From NCBI GenBank assembly GCA_001275005.1, contig JWZX01003171.1, forward strand, positions 1-43,323: a stretch of 43,323 nt of DNA, given 5' to 3'. The notes under the pieces were generated by a model. The model was not told where the DNA came from. It worked only from the letters and a program-made list of their open reading frames with translations, and did not search any database. Below are positions 1 through 9,528 of this stretch, piece after piece (the first letter of the stretch is position 1; the number at the start of each line of letters is the position of its first letter). Position numbers and translations under genes: made by a program. Origin of the DNA: Chrysochromulina tobinii (Eukaryota; Haptophyta; Prymnesiales; Chrysochromulinaceae).

Positions 1-100
1 TCCTGCTGATCCCGCTGCTCCTGCTCTGCTATGGCCTGCTGTTGCTGCTGCCTGCTGGTGCTGCTGCCTGCTAGAGCTGTTGCTGCTGGGAGAGGACACG

Positions 101-672
101 TTATCCGGAAAAGCCATTACAAAAGGGGACGAGGGTTCGTCCCCTGAGTTGGCATGGTATGTACAGCGTGGATGGTACGATATGCACTGTGCTCTGTGGT
201 AAGTGGTATTCGACAACAGCGAACAGGTAACGAGGTGTAAGGTGGGCGCCACGCGGACTCGCGGACAATGCTCGCGCGGAGTAAGGATCGGTAACAGGGA
301 AAGTGACAGGGGAGCCCCCCGCCGCTCCGTCAGCCGGCGGCGGTGGCGACGGATACGAGCACAATCTCCAGTCTTCACCCTGAGTACCAGCCCATTGGAT
401 CGTTCCCGGGCCCACGACGAAATTGGAAGGCCCGGTAAATCCTGAGAAGCTCGTCAACGACCCTGACGGGTAGCTAGGTATGCGAAGAAGTCCATCCAAG
501 TATCCATATGGATAGGTCGCTGTCAGGGGCTTTCCTATGGCGAACGCAGTCGGCGTGATGGAGCACGACTGGTAGCTGCCGTAATTCGACGAAATTCTGG
601 GCGAGAGAATGCAGTTCGGTGAGCTGGGATCGACGGTGCAAGAGCCGGAGACGACGGTAAAGTAGGTGTTCA

Positions 673-709
<37 letters not shown>

Positions 710-1120
710 GAGAGGGGGCGAGGGCGGAGAGTGGCCGTGCGGAAAGTGGCTGTGAGACGGCAAGCGAGGGCCACAATCGTAGCAGTCGGTGCCCAAGGTG
801 CAGTGTGAGTACTCTGATCCGGGGCTGCCGTCATCGCAGTCGCCGTCGGAGGCGTAGTTTGTGCACGTGTTTGAGCATTGTCCCGCGCCAGAGGGAGAGT
901 GGCCGTGCGGACTGTGGCCGTGTGGATCGTGGCCGTGGAAGAAGAGCTGTCTGCGGATTGAGGCCTGCACGAGCAGGGTTGTGCAGAGATGTCCCACCGT
1001 GCCGCGTAGCTGGAGGAGGAGCAGAGCAAGTATGCAATGAAGATGATGGCCGCACTCGCTCCTACCGCCGATCCGGCCACGCCGGCCAAGGTGTGTCGCA
1101 TGATAGGGGTACGGGTACAT
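101..1120 (-). CDS. CUB-like, Cys-rich secreted or membrane protein
   Basis: I recognise a family frequent in haptophyte genomes, of unknown function. Around residues 80-120 there is a Cys-rich stretch with an NYASDGDCDDG core and a following TDCYDCGPR. A long Pro-rich linker follows (about residues 130-150). After it comes a CUB-like segment containing CTVDPSSPNC, SCSITPTA and GPGTIQWAG and ending near WRLCSYP. These features suggest an extracellular protein that may bind partners or carbohydrate (inference). His/Gly repeats (HGHSP type) precede and follow the Cys-rich part. The amino terminus is doubtful: a good hydrophobic signal-anchor (AIIFIAYLLC) is encoded in another frame starting at the ATG at 1101, one base out of register with the Cys-rich part. 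Either an indel or an unrecognised splice joins them. The CUB-like segment is the most secure part. Confidence 0.6.
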
Positions 1121-1841
1121 ACATCATGCTGTGATAGATTGTAACCGGGCATACCATACGCCCGCCACGGTCCACACCTCAGATGGCGAGGTGGTTGCAC
1201 GGTCGGAACCGTGTCCGTGGGGACTATAGGTCCTGCCCGGGGTCGCATACGGTGGGGCTCGGCCGCGCGGTTTCGTCAACGGCTGACGAACCCAAGTTTA
1301 GTCAAACGGTGGCGAGACGCGCGGGCCGGGCAGGTTACGCCACGGCTAACCGCCCACCGACCTTCAGGAGGTATTTTGATCATCATTAATCACTCAGTTT
1401 GAAATCAGGGTATGAGGATAGGGTGCAAATCCAGATATAAATCCCTCCCCTGCCTCCTTCTCGGTCCTTGGTTTAAACGATGTGGATGAGAACGCCGCTG
1501 AACGGGTCTACTGATAGAGCAGACTACTGCGGTCGACCCGTTTGAACTTTCACACACACGGCGGAACAGGACCACTCAGAACTCACACAGACGAACCTCG
1601 TAACGGCCTATAAGGGCGCCGCACATGGGTACCACGTCTAGAGACTACACCCACCTCCCCAGTACTCACAAAACTTCGAATCCCACCTTTCCTCGCACCT
1701 CAGTCGCTCGTGGGGCGGGATTGAGGATTCGCCGTTTCGGGAGATAGTTTCACCCGCCAGCTGGCGCCCTGGCTCGAGCTGTTGCGCCTGCCGCCCTTCA
1801 CGTTGTTCGCTCTGGAAGACAACAAATCTAGTGCTAACGCG
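1121..1841. other. intergenic stretch without a supported gene
   Basis: I see no convincing coding sequence here. Two overlapping short ORFs on the plus strand resemble nothing known and have no domain. The only structure is an 8-bp perfect inverted repeat (AACGGGTC at 1501-1508, GACCCGTT at 1535-1542) with a 26-nt loop. It is followed directly by TTTGAACTTTCACAC, which resembles the GTTAAC-TTCAC motif found upstream of other genes in the window. Confidence 0.5.
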
Positions 1842-3998
1842 CTAGAACCCACCGCATGCGGCATTCCGGCACCTCTCGTCTTCTGATCCCATTATCACAT
1901 TCCGATCGTTAGAGATGTACTTGCGCTCGCGGTGGAAGGCGACGCGCTTGAAGAGCTCGATCGTGCCGGTCGCCTCGAGCATTGGGAGGAAGTAGCCGGC
2001 GGCGGTGACCATGCGGATGGAGTCGAAGGCCGTCACGACACCGTCGATGAGCGGAAAGCTCCCGTGCCTCATCACGGGCGAGTGCAGCCCCATCTTACTC
2101 ACTTGGGCGATCTTGGTCACGGCGGCGGGGATGGCCGCGCCGGTAGTCGAAGCGAGCCACATGGTGTCGCCCAGCTTCATCTCGCTCGCCGTCTTGACGG
2201 TGGCGCAGCAGGACGGGCCTACCGGTACGCGATGGCCCTCGGTGAGGGTCACGTTGCGGCCGTCGGCCGTCGAGAGCATGAGGAACGTCGACACCGCGTC
2301 CTTGTTGGCGAGCGAGAGCGAGCTCACGGAATCGGTAGTCAGGATGCCATCAGCCGTGGCCACGACGATCTCGTCGCCCACATGGAGAGCATCGAGCGAG
2401 CGCTTGGCACCACTGGCCAGCACGACAGTTGCTGAGGATGGGAAGCACGGGTCATCATCATCATCATAGCAAGTCCAAGGTCTCCGTCTCGCTGCAGGGG
2501 GGCAAGTTGTTGGCGCTGCGACCCCCCCAGACGGCCTCTCTATCGCACGCAGAAAGACTTTATCGCTGGACTGGATCTGCATCGTGGCGGTGTATTTCAT
2601 CGACGCATGCCCTGGGAATGTCCTCCAGACGCAGCCTGCGGTACGGGTGAGGGTAACGATGTTGGTGAGGGTGGGGTGGAGGGTGCGGGTGCGGGTGAAG
2701 GAGAGGTGAGAGTGAGGTTGAACCTGTCGTGGCCTGGGCGAAATTGAATGTTGGGACGTCGTCCTCGTGGTTGTACCAGAGCAGGACGTACCTAAGGTTA
2801 TAGGGTGAAAAAGGGGCATTGAGGAGGTGAGAACAGCGGGAGAGAAGGATGCGGTCCGGACGATGGAAGGCTCTTTGCCGGGCTGTCAGGCGAGACATAG
2901 GACGTACTGCTTCGTTGTGTCCGTCGAGAGGCCTTTGACGGTGATGGTCAGCGTGAGGTCCATCGATGCCGGCCGGGGACTATCAGGGTTAATTTCTTCT
3001 TTCTCGATCTCGGGCGCTTCGAAGGTCTTGTCACTCGTCATGACGACCTGGAGCAGCTCGTTGTTCAGATCGACTGGGCCAAGATGAGCTATGCCAGAGT
3101 TATGCTCGTCGTCTGGCATTGTATACATGGAGCTGGTGCGTGCGACGGCATCGTATCGGGAACCAAAAAAGCGGTCGGTCAAGTTGTTCAATACAATGCG
3201 TGTGCAACTTGAGGCGTCGACGCCGCCGTTCGCTGCAATATCCTGCCAGTCACTTGCCGTGTAACCTCCATCATCCGTGTCATCATCATCATCGCCATCG
3301 GCGCCCAACAAATCGAGGGCGAATCCGAACAAATCGAGGGCGAGTCCGAAATTACCCCTCCTCAACCTCCTGCCTGAGGCGCGCGAACCACGCCGATCAG
3401 GATGGGCACCGAGGTGGTCACAGATCGTGAAGGCGTCTCCGGTGTGGAAAAGGTCGTCGTTGAAAGTCGACTCATACGAGATAGCGGTCATGAAATGACG
3501 GCCCGGATAGTCGAGATCCGGGCGGCAGTCTTTGCAATACACCTCAATGATCGGCGCGCGGCCTTGCCGAAGCTGCGCTTTGATCCATCCTAAGTAATGG
3601 CTCACGTCAGGGGCAGTCGGGTTGTAAAAGTCCCTACAACCCACCGGAGCGGAACTGTAGATTTCATACCGCAGCTTGAGCTTATCGGAAGCGACCTCGG
3701 CCTCATCTTCGAACAAATCACAGTTGAAGTTAAAGTGATTACTTGGAATGCGAAGCTTATACTCCTTTTTTTGCGCTCCGCAGTCGCTGAGATAGCGGTT
3801 AGCAGCAGCCCTCACATCGTACTCGGAGACGTATTGGCCAGCCAGATGCATGCCAGCCATGATGAACGACGTTTCTGCGCTGTAGGCTCCGTTGTTCTGC
3901 CACTGCTGCCGGTCCTTGATCAGATTACCATTGGCATCCCTGAGATCCCACGTGATACTCGCAACAAGCGCGCTCCATGAAAGTAAGAGAAAAAGCAT
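1842..3998 (-). CDS. Secreted C39-like peptidase-fold protein with C-terminal Hint domain
   Basis: Three exons (3998-2908, 2791-2724, 2635-1842) join in frame across introns 2792-2907 and 2636-2723 to give about 650 aa. Residues 1-14 form a signal peptide (MLFLLLSWSALVAS). Residues 30-190 resemble a protist C39-like cysteine-peptidase family: NNGAYSAETSF, then QYVSEYDVRAAA, a His in GRHFMTAISY, and a closing DAFTICDH. The position where family members carry the nucleophile (YCGE-type) reads YSAE, so the peptidase is probably inactive or altered (inference). An Asp-rich acidic loop follows. From about residue 450 there is a Hedgehog/intein-type Hint domain: Cys1 in DPCFPSSATV, RSLDALHVGDEI, the TxxH-type LTEGHRVPVG, and the terminal PLIDGVVTAFDS. 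Hint domains self-cleave or splice, so autoprocessing of a secreted precursor is plausible but not shown. Intron 1 begins with GTACGTCCT, repeated at the start of the next exon. Confidence 0.75.
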
Positions 3999-4034
3999 TG
4001 TACGACCCTGATAGTAGACTGTGGAATCCGAGTC

Positions 4035-4131
4035 CTAGATTTCAGTCAAGTCAAGTCAAGTCAAGTAGACAGGCTTTTGCATGGTTGTCTGTTGTTTATG
4101 TATTGACTTGACTTGACTTGACTAGATTTCA
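4035..4131. mobile_element. Small MITE-like inverted-repeat element with direct-repeat flanks
   Basis: About four and a half copies of TCAAG (4045-4066) face a reverse-complementary CTTGA array (4102-4121) across a loop of about 36 nt. The structure is bracketed by a perfect 10-bp direct repeat, CTAGATTTCA, at 4035-4044 and 4122-4131. Flanking direct repeats around an inverted-repeat core are the signature of a very small non-autonomous element with target-site duplication. A chance pair of simple-sequence expansions would give the arms but not the matching flanks. It lies 37 bp upstream of the Hint gene start and could form a strong hairpin in its leader or promoter. Confidence 0.45.
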
Positions 4132-4455
4132 TGTATGGTTTGTTCGTTGGGAGCGCTCAAGCTCTCTGTGAATGGTATCCTGTGAATGGATACATGGAAC
4201 ATCTTGCTATGCTATAAGGAAAAATTTTGGTATTGGGTGCCCAACCGATCCTCGGTTGCATCTCGCGCTTCCACGGGCGCTTCACCAGAACTCGCCGAGA
4301 TATCAATATGGGTTCTCCCGCATAGCGTCGTGGTGCGGGGAGCCGGCCCGCGTGTTGGCGGAGATGCGCGCGCGTTGTGTTGAACATCAACTACAACTTC
4401 TATTCTTAGATTTTTTAATTCTTCTTCGCCGACACGGCCTTTACTAATAGCAGTT

Positions 4456-5160
4456 GTGTCGGCCACACCTCCATCCAAAGCGCTGCTACGTGTCAACGAC
4501 GTGTGCTACGACCGACCCCAGGTTTGGACCGCGCTCGGCAACGCACACGATGCGATCTCGGGCGACATGCTGCACGCGCAAGAGAAGAGCTTCCAAAGGG
4601 GGGTCTTGCACGGCAAGTGGCTGCTCAAAGCGCAGTTTAAAGTTCGACGACGCGGCCTCCCTGCAGATGAGGGTCAAGCACCTCGAGTACGTCGTCGGGC
4701 ACTACGAGCGCTGGGTGCGCCAGCTCAAGACCCAGCTCGGAGAGCGCGAGCCTTTCTCATCTAATTCTAACTTCCCACTAGACCCGTGAAGATGAGCGAA
4801 GGTCAGCTCAAGAGTCTCTTGGTGCAGGCTGCGCAGGGCGCCATGATGGTCGGGGGTCTGTATGCAGGCGCGGCGGTGTTGTGTGAAGTAAACTCGATCG
4901 ATGACATGCGGACTGTTGTTATGGCATCGAGTGCTGAAACCCCGATCCTTTTGATGGGCGCGGCGTTTCTCGGTTACGGACTCCGGACCTACGGACCCCC
5001 ACTGCGGCGTTTCTCGGTTACGGACTCCGGACCTACGGACCCCCACTCGTCGCAGTGCCATCGGCGCATCGGCCGCTGTAGCTGGCGCAATCGTCATTGG
5101 GGCTCTGGCTGCGACGTGGGAACATGCCGGTGGCTTCATGGGCATCCACATCCACACTCA
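4456..5160 (+). pseudogene. Broken small gene: helical region plus three predicted TM segments in shifted frames
   Basis: I do not recognise the family. Three stretches look protein-like but lie in different frames. The first (4480-4640) reads RPQVWTALGNAHDAISG and LHAQEKSFQRGVLHGKWLL. The second (4645-4750) reads RVKHLEYVVGHYERWVRQL, an amphipathic helix. The third (from ATG 4792) reads MSEGQLKSLLVQAA, followed by two hydrophobic segments. A further hydrophobic segment (IGASAAVAGAIVIGAL, about 5060-5110) lies in yet another frame, put out of register by a 44-bp tandem duplication. A frame change near 4640 and the tract ending in CTAG at 4783 allow either sequencing indels, an unresolved intron (TTCTAACTTCCCACTAG looks like an acceptor) or real decay. 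The region is followed by a long microsatellite. The call as a single gene is tentative. Confidence 0.35.
4960..5047. repeat. 44-bp perfect tandem duplication
   Basis: A 44-bp unit starting GCGGCGTTTCTCGG and ending GACCCCCACT occurs twice head to tail (4960-5003, 5004-5047). Because 44 is not a multiple of three, each extra copy shifts the reading frame of the small membrane-protein ORF around it. Confidence 0.9.
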
Positions 5161-5222
5161 CTCACTCACTCACTCACTCACTCACTCACTCACTCACTCA
5201 CTCACTCACTCACTCACTCACT
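5154..5222. repeat. (ACTC)n microsatellite
   Basis: About 17 uninterrupted tetranucleotide units. It is translated as Ser-Leu-Thr-His runs in the overlapping ORF, which is not evidence for coding. It lies between the broken small gene and the LRR gene promoter. Confidence 0.95.
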
Positions 5223-5339
5223 GCATTCATAATGAACGTTACAATTGTAACACGACAGTCACAGCTCAGGACGCGGCACGCGACAACCAAGGTGTGCCGG
5301 GGTCTGGCTGAGTGTCTGGCCGAGGGCCCTGATACTCGG

Positions 5340-5346
5340 ATATAAA
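5340..5346 (+). promoter_or_regulatory. Candidate TATA box of the LRR gene
   Basis: ATATAAA lies about 108 bp upstream of the ATG at 5454 in otherwise GC-rich DNA. It is the only clear TATA-like string in this intergenic region, and its distance fits a short 5' leader. Function is inferred from position only. Confidence 0.4.
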
Positions 5347-5453
5347 CCGACTGCGCTAGACCTGGCCGCGTCTGCCTCCGCGCTCACGCGACCCTGCCTG
5401 CCCAGGCTCTTTTCGTTGCAGGCGGTCGCGAGAAACTGTTAAATTTGTATACA

Positions 5454-7640
5454 ATGATGAGCCACGAAGGCGAGAAGGAGAAGAAGATGAAGAAGCTCCA
5501 GAAAGTGTTGCGTCAGATTGACGAGCTCAAGGCGAAGCAGGAGAGCGGCGTACAGCTCGAGAAGACCCAAGAGGGTAAGATGGAGCGGGAGGAGCAGCTG
5601 CGCGCCGAGCTCGCCGAGCTGGAGAGTAGTTATGCAGCAGGAGAGTATACGACAGCTCCGCCAGTTGTGCAGCAGGAGAGTACGCGACAGCAGCAGCAGC
5701 AGCAGCCTGTGCCAGGCGCCAACCCAGGGGACGCGGCTCCGAGGCCAATGATGAGCAAAGCAGCGCTCAAAAATGAGAAACGCAAGGCGGCGCGGCGCAA
5801 TCCTACTGCTGTTGCAATAGAAACCGAGCTCGCACGCGTCAAAGACCTGACAGAGCAGGAGCGTGCGCTCGTGGGCAAAATCTACACGGACCCAAAGGAG
5901 TTGTGGCGTGCGCTCGATGCAGGCGGCGGCAGTGCGACCTGCATTCTCCGCGCGTCGTGGTTCAAAAAGCAGCGTGGTGGACGAATGCCCAAGCGCGGCG
6001 ACGAGCTCCCGCCCGAAGCGACCATCACAGTCGCCGAGCTGCGTGACATCTCAAGGCGCGCCAAGTGCAAGTACGGCGCGCTGCCAGTGATCGCGCTCTC
6101 GCATTTCTGGCGCACCATGGAGCATCCCGACCCGGACGGCGAAACGATGGAGCTGATCGTCGCGGCGCTCACACAGCGCTGGCACGAGTTTGAGGACAAG
6201 GGCGTCACGGACCTTGGCATCCTCGTAGACTGGTGCGCCCTCTGGCAGGCGCCGCGAGAGACGCCCGAAAAGGAAGCCGCATTCGAGGCGGGGCTCGAGG
6301 GCATCAACCTTTGGTATGCCCACCAAGGCACGACGGTGTGGCTCGTTACGGGGGGTGCCGACCGCACCAACGGCCTCACGTATTGGGACAAGGGATGGAC
6401 GTCATTCGAGTTCGCGCTGGCGATGCTCATCAAGCCAGCAAACTCGTCCCAAATCAAGGACTGGCCGCAGGTGGTCGACCTGGGCAAGGAAGGGGACGCA
6501 CAGACTGCCTTTGCCCGCCCCGCGCTGTCGGAGCCGCTCGCTTTCTTCAGCGGCCATGCATACGGCGACAAGACATACACCAACGGCGCGGACCGCGACA
6601 AGATCGTGGCGCCCAAGTATCGGGACACCATGTTTCAGGTCATGGGCGGCGTGGAAACGCTCAACTTGAACAAGCTCAACTGGGGAGATGAAGAGATCAA
6701 GGCGCTGGCTGTCGTGCTGCCTCTGTGTGGGCAGCTGAGGGAGCTGTATGTTGGTGCGAATTCCTTTGGTGACACTGGCATGATCGCCCTGGTAGATGCC
6801 ATTGTGGCCATGGCGTCACTCAAAGTGCTCTGGCTCAACGGCAACCAGATCGGCAAAAATGGCGTCACCGCTCTCAAATTGGCCTGCGCGCGCTGCGCCG
6901 GTGGGGCCATGTCGCAGCTCCGGCAGCTCGATATTTCCCTCAACCAGATTGGCGATGATGGTGTTTCAGCCCTCGCGTCGGCCTGTGAAACTGGGGCCAT
7001 GGCACAGCTCACGTGGCTCAATCTAAGCGGCAACCAGATTGGCGACGCGGGCACCACTGACTTCGCCTCGGCCTGTGCCGGTGGGGCACTGAAGCAGCTC
7101 ACGCATCTCTATCTCAGCAACAATCAGATCGGGGATGCCGGCTGCAAAACCCTTGCCTTGAAATGTGCCATTGGGGCCATGAAAAAACTTGAAAAGCTCT
7201 GGCTCGACCAAAATCAGATCGGCGACGTTGGCGTCTCGGCCCTCGCAGAGGCGTGCGCCAAAGGGGCCATGGCAAAGCTAAAGAGGCTCTTTCTCGGCGC
7301 TTTTTCGACGACCCTCCCTCTACCGGTGACGTTTTCGACGACCCTCCCTCTACCGGTGACGTTTGTGCACAGCTGCCACAAGGGCGGCGGCGGCAAGGCC
7401 CACGGCCGCGGCAAGGGCGGCGGCGGCAAGGGCCGCGGGAAGGGCGAAGGAGGCGCTACGACGGGCGCCGGTCGCGGTCAAGTCTTTTCGACGACCCTCC
7501 CTCTACCGGTGACGTTTGTGCACAGCTGCCACAAGGGCGGCGGCGGCAAGGGCGGCGGCGGCAAGGGCGGCGGCGGCGGCAAGGGCCGCGGGAAGGGCAA
7601 GTTAGGCGCCGCGACGGGCTCCGGTCGCGGTGGCTGTTGA
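5454..7640 (+). CDS. LSxxW-module leucine-rich-repeat protein
   Basis: The first ATG of the open frame is at 5454 (MMSHEGEK), giving about 728 aa. Residues 1-65 form a charged coiled coil, followed by a Gln-rich spacer. Residues 140-400 hold a module I also see in two other genes here: GGRMPKRGDELPPEA, then LPVIALSHFWRTMEHPDPDGE, LGILVDWCALWQ, a YAHQGTTVWL strand and the WDKGWTSFEFA segment. The ALSHFW core recalls the fungal HET-domain start (LSYxW), but true homology is not shown. Residues 400-615 are ribonuclease-inhibitor-type LRRs of about 30 aa with NQIGDxG signatures. The last 110 residues are Gly/Lys-rich (KGGGGKG) with a repeated STTLPLPVTF block, so this tail may be translated repeat, or intron sequence at the GTGACG/GCACAG sites. 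The protein is probably a cytoplasmic binding or sensing scaffold (inference). Confidence 0.75.
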   Translation: MMSHEGEKEKKMKKLQKVLRQIDELKAKQESGVQLEKTQEGKMEREEQLRAELAELESSYAAGEYTTAPPVVQQESTRQQQQQQPVPGANPGDAAPRPMMSKAALKNEKRKAARRNPTAVAIETELARVKDLTEQERALVGKIYTDPKELWRALDAGGGSATCILRASWFKKQRGGRMPKRGDELPPEATITVAELRDISRRAKCKYGALPVIALSHFWRTMEHPDPDGETMELIVAALTQRWHEFEDKGVTDLGILVDWCALWQAPRETPEKEAAFEAGLEGINLWYAHQGTTVWLVTGGADRTNGLTYWDKGWTSFEFALAMLIKPANSSQIKDWPQVVDLGKEGDAQTAFARPALSEPLAFFSGHAYGDKTYTNGADRDKIVAPKYRDTMFQVMGGVETLNLNKLNWGDEEIKALAVVLPLCGQLRELYVGANSFGDTGMIALVDAIVAMASLKVLWLNGNQIGKNGVTALKLACARCAGGAMSQLRQLDISLNQIGDDGVSALASACETGAMAQLTWLNLSGNQIGDAGTTDFASACAGGALKQLTHLYLSNNQIGDAGCKTLALKCAIGAMKKLEKLWLDQNQIGDVGVSALAEACAKGAMAKLKRLFLGAFSTTLPLPVTFSTTLPLPVTFVHSCHKGGGGKAHGRGKGGGGKGRGKGEGGATTGAGRGQVFSTTLPLPVTFVHSCHKGGGGKGGGGKGGGGGKGRGKGKLGAATGSGRGGC
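7302..7549. repeat. 30-bp repeat unit, three copies, in the 3' end of the LRR gene
   Basis: A 30-bp unit starting TTTTCGACGACCCTCC and ending CCGGTGACG occurs at 7302-7331, 7332-7361 and 7485-7514. The second and third copies share the same downstream tail (TTTGTGCACAGCTGCC and then GGCGGC repeats), so a larger block was also duplicated. Each copy contains GTGACG (donor-like) and the tail contains GTGCACAG (acceptor-like). Confidence 0.85.
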
Positions 7641-8076
7641 TAGCTGTGCCGGTGGCAACTCTTGAGTCGGCCGCCGTGTGGGCCGTGGCATGGCCGAGGG
7701 TTTGCTTGCGCGTGCGTCCGTGAATCGGACGCTCGGACCGGTGCCGGTCTTGTTCGTAGTGTGAACAATTGAGTGTGAATTGTGTGTGTCCGGCTCCCCC
7801 TGGTTTTTAGCCTTTGACGCACACGCAGCCCTGGGCGCGCAGCCGATACGCCCGATCGCCCGAAGCCTTATGTTTTCCTGTACTCATACAATGGCTACTG
7901 CCAGTGCCTTGCCCTTGGTGTCTGTGGACGTACCCGTATCGAGGAAAGGGGTTTTGGTAAAATGTTAGGTCTGATTTGGGTCTGATTATCATTTGACGAA
8001 ATCACCGGTCAAGTACAGGTCAGTACAGTACCGGTACCTAAGGTATCTGAAGGGTGCGCGAGGTCGAACCTGGAAA
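7641..8076. other. intergenic region and 5' leader of the EF-hand gene
   Basis: I see no gene here. Around 7760-7785 there is a GTGTGAACAATTGAGTGTG stretch, similar to the GTGAAC elements near other gene starts. The open frame of the downstream gene reaches back to 7993, but that start codon is a weaker choice than the ATG at 8077. Confidence 0.45.
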
Positions 8077-9528
8077 ATGTCTCAGCGCACTCGAAGAGCA
8101 CCGGCATCGCCGTCGGCCGATATAGTCTTGTCGCCAGCATCGCAGGCGCTGCTGGAAACGCTTTGGGGAGTTCTAGATCAGGATCACAATGGCCGTCTCA
8201 ATCAAGATGACTTTGCTGCGCTGATCCCAAACGGTCAAGCCGCAATGCAGACATGGGAGAGGATCAGGGGAATGTTCGACAGGGACTACTCTGGAGACAT
8301 ATCGCCTGCGGAGTACATCGAGGGTTTCAAGAGACTTGCGATGGAATCTGCAATCGACGACGGAGCCTTCGACTTCGCACCCACGACACCCCTCGATGGT
8401 ATCCAGCGAATCAACACTTCGCTCAACTTGACAATCGACAGACTATGCAGGAACCTGCATCAATCTGTTGTGCCTGGTCGGGCGGTTCCCGTGGGTCCAC
8501 CCAGTGCTTTCTGGGGGGGGGATCCAGGGCTCGCCAGCTTCGGCAATGGCCAGATTCTCATCAGCCAAGAGCGTCTTAGCCAGCTCGAGGGCTTGTGGAC
8601 ACGTCTCGACGCGGATGGCGATGGAGTCCTCACGATCCACGACTTTCAGCGTGCTCGTGGCCCAGGCGCGCGTCAGCGTGCTGGCGATCTGTGGAGCCGG
8701 CTCTCCGCTCGCCTGGACATGGACGGCGATGGGAGCATCACGCCGGAAGAATTTGTGGCGGGGTTCAGGGATTTGGCGCTCCGCTCTGAACTGAGGATGA
8801 CCTCGAGGCCTGCGACCCATCACGACTTCCTCAATAGGCTCTCTGAGGACATCAACAGCAAAGTCGCAGGGCTCGTTGGTGAGTGTGAGAGAGAGTTCGT
8901 GAATCTGGCGCCTCCGCCACGTGGCAACTGGGGCAACGGCAACTGGGGCGCAGGCGGTGGGAGGGGAGGTGCAACTGGAGGTGCCGCAGCCGCAGCCGCA
9001 GCAGCCGGGCCGCCGCGGCGACCGCGTCGTGGCAGACGGCGGCACAGTGTGGAGGACGGCGAGGACGAGGGCTGCGACTGTGGCCATCCTTGGAGTGTGT
9101 TAGATGGCATTCACGTCTGTCGATACTTTGGCCACTTTCAGTGCGACTGTGGCCGTTGGTGGACGAGTCCCTGGTGTTGGAGGGACACAGCAGTACCCGA
9201 GCAGTGCTTTCCCCAGCAGTGTCAAAGCTGCGGTACGAGCACTTGGCCGTACCAAACAGACCAACTTGATGGCCGCCTGCACGTGAGTGACACAGTGCTA
9301 GTGCTTAGCGCATCTGACCGGGAGACGCGCCCGTACGTGGGCGCGACCGGCAGGCTAGTCGAAGACGACCAGTCGCGTCGCCCGTTCAAGGTGGAGTTCG
9401 ATGACGGCCAAGAGTTGTGGTTCAGGGAGAGTGAGCTCGAAAGGGTCACCACTATCACGCCCCCCCACGACGTGAGTCGCTGCAGCATGTGCCAGCGTCT
9501 CGGTTACGACTGCAGCACCGTGAGGTGA
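8077..9528 (+). CDS. Four EF-hand protein with 3CxxC-type zinc finger and SH3-like C-terminus
   Basis: I start at 8077 (MSQRTRRAPASPS), giving 483 aa; the frame is open from ATG 7993. Four canonical Ca2+-binding loops are visible as two pairs: DQDHNGRLNQDD (about residue 34), DRDYSGDISPAE (68), DADGDGVLTIHD (178) and DMDGDGSITPEE (214). A Gly/Ala/Arg linker (285-330) follows. Then comes a Cys-rich module with CDCGHPW, FGHFQCDCGRWW, QQCQSCG and WPY, which matches the 3CxxC zinc-finger pattern known from receptor-transporting proteins and some fungal and protist proteins. The C-terminal part (VSDTVLVLSA, VEFDDGQELWF) resembles a small SH3/Tudor-like barrel and ends with a CSMC pair. A calcium-responsive adaptor with a zinc-ribbon is the natural reading (inference). 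No intron is needed. Confidence 0.8.
   Translation: MSQRTRRAPASPSADIVLSPASQALLETLWGVLDQDHNGRLNQDDFAALIPNGQAAMQTWERIRGMFDRDYSGDISPAEYIEGFKRLAMESAIDDGAFDFAPTTPLDGIQRINTSLNLTIDRLCRNLHQSVVPGRAVPVGPPSAFWGGDPGLASFGNGQILISQERLSQLEGLWTRLDADGDGVLTIHDFQRARGPGARQRAGDLWSRLSARLDMDGDGSITPEEFVAGFRDLALRSELRMTSRPATHHDFLNRLSEDINSKVAGLVGECEREFVNLAPPPRGNWGNGNWGAGGGRGGATGGAAAAAAAAGPPRRPRRGRRRHSVEDGEDEGCDCGHPWSVLDGIHVCRYFGHFQCDCGRWWTSPWCWRDTAVPEQCFPQQCQSCGTSTWPYQTDQLDGRLHVSDTVLVLSASDRETRPYVGATGRLVEDDQSRRPFKVEFDDGQELWFRESELERVTTITPPHDVSRCSMCQRLGYDCSTVR

Noticed and set aside
5154-5222. Telomere-like or centromeric repeat
   Set aside because: The unit is the plain tetranucleotide ACTC in one short block. It does not match TTAGGG-type telomeres.
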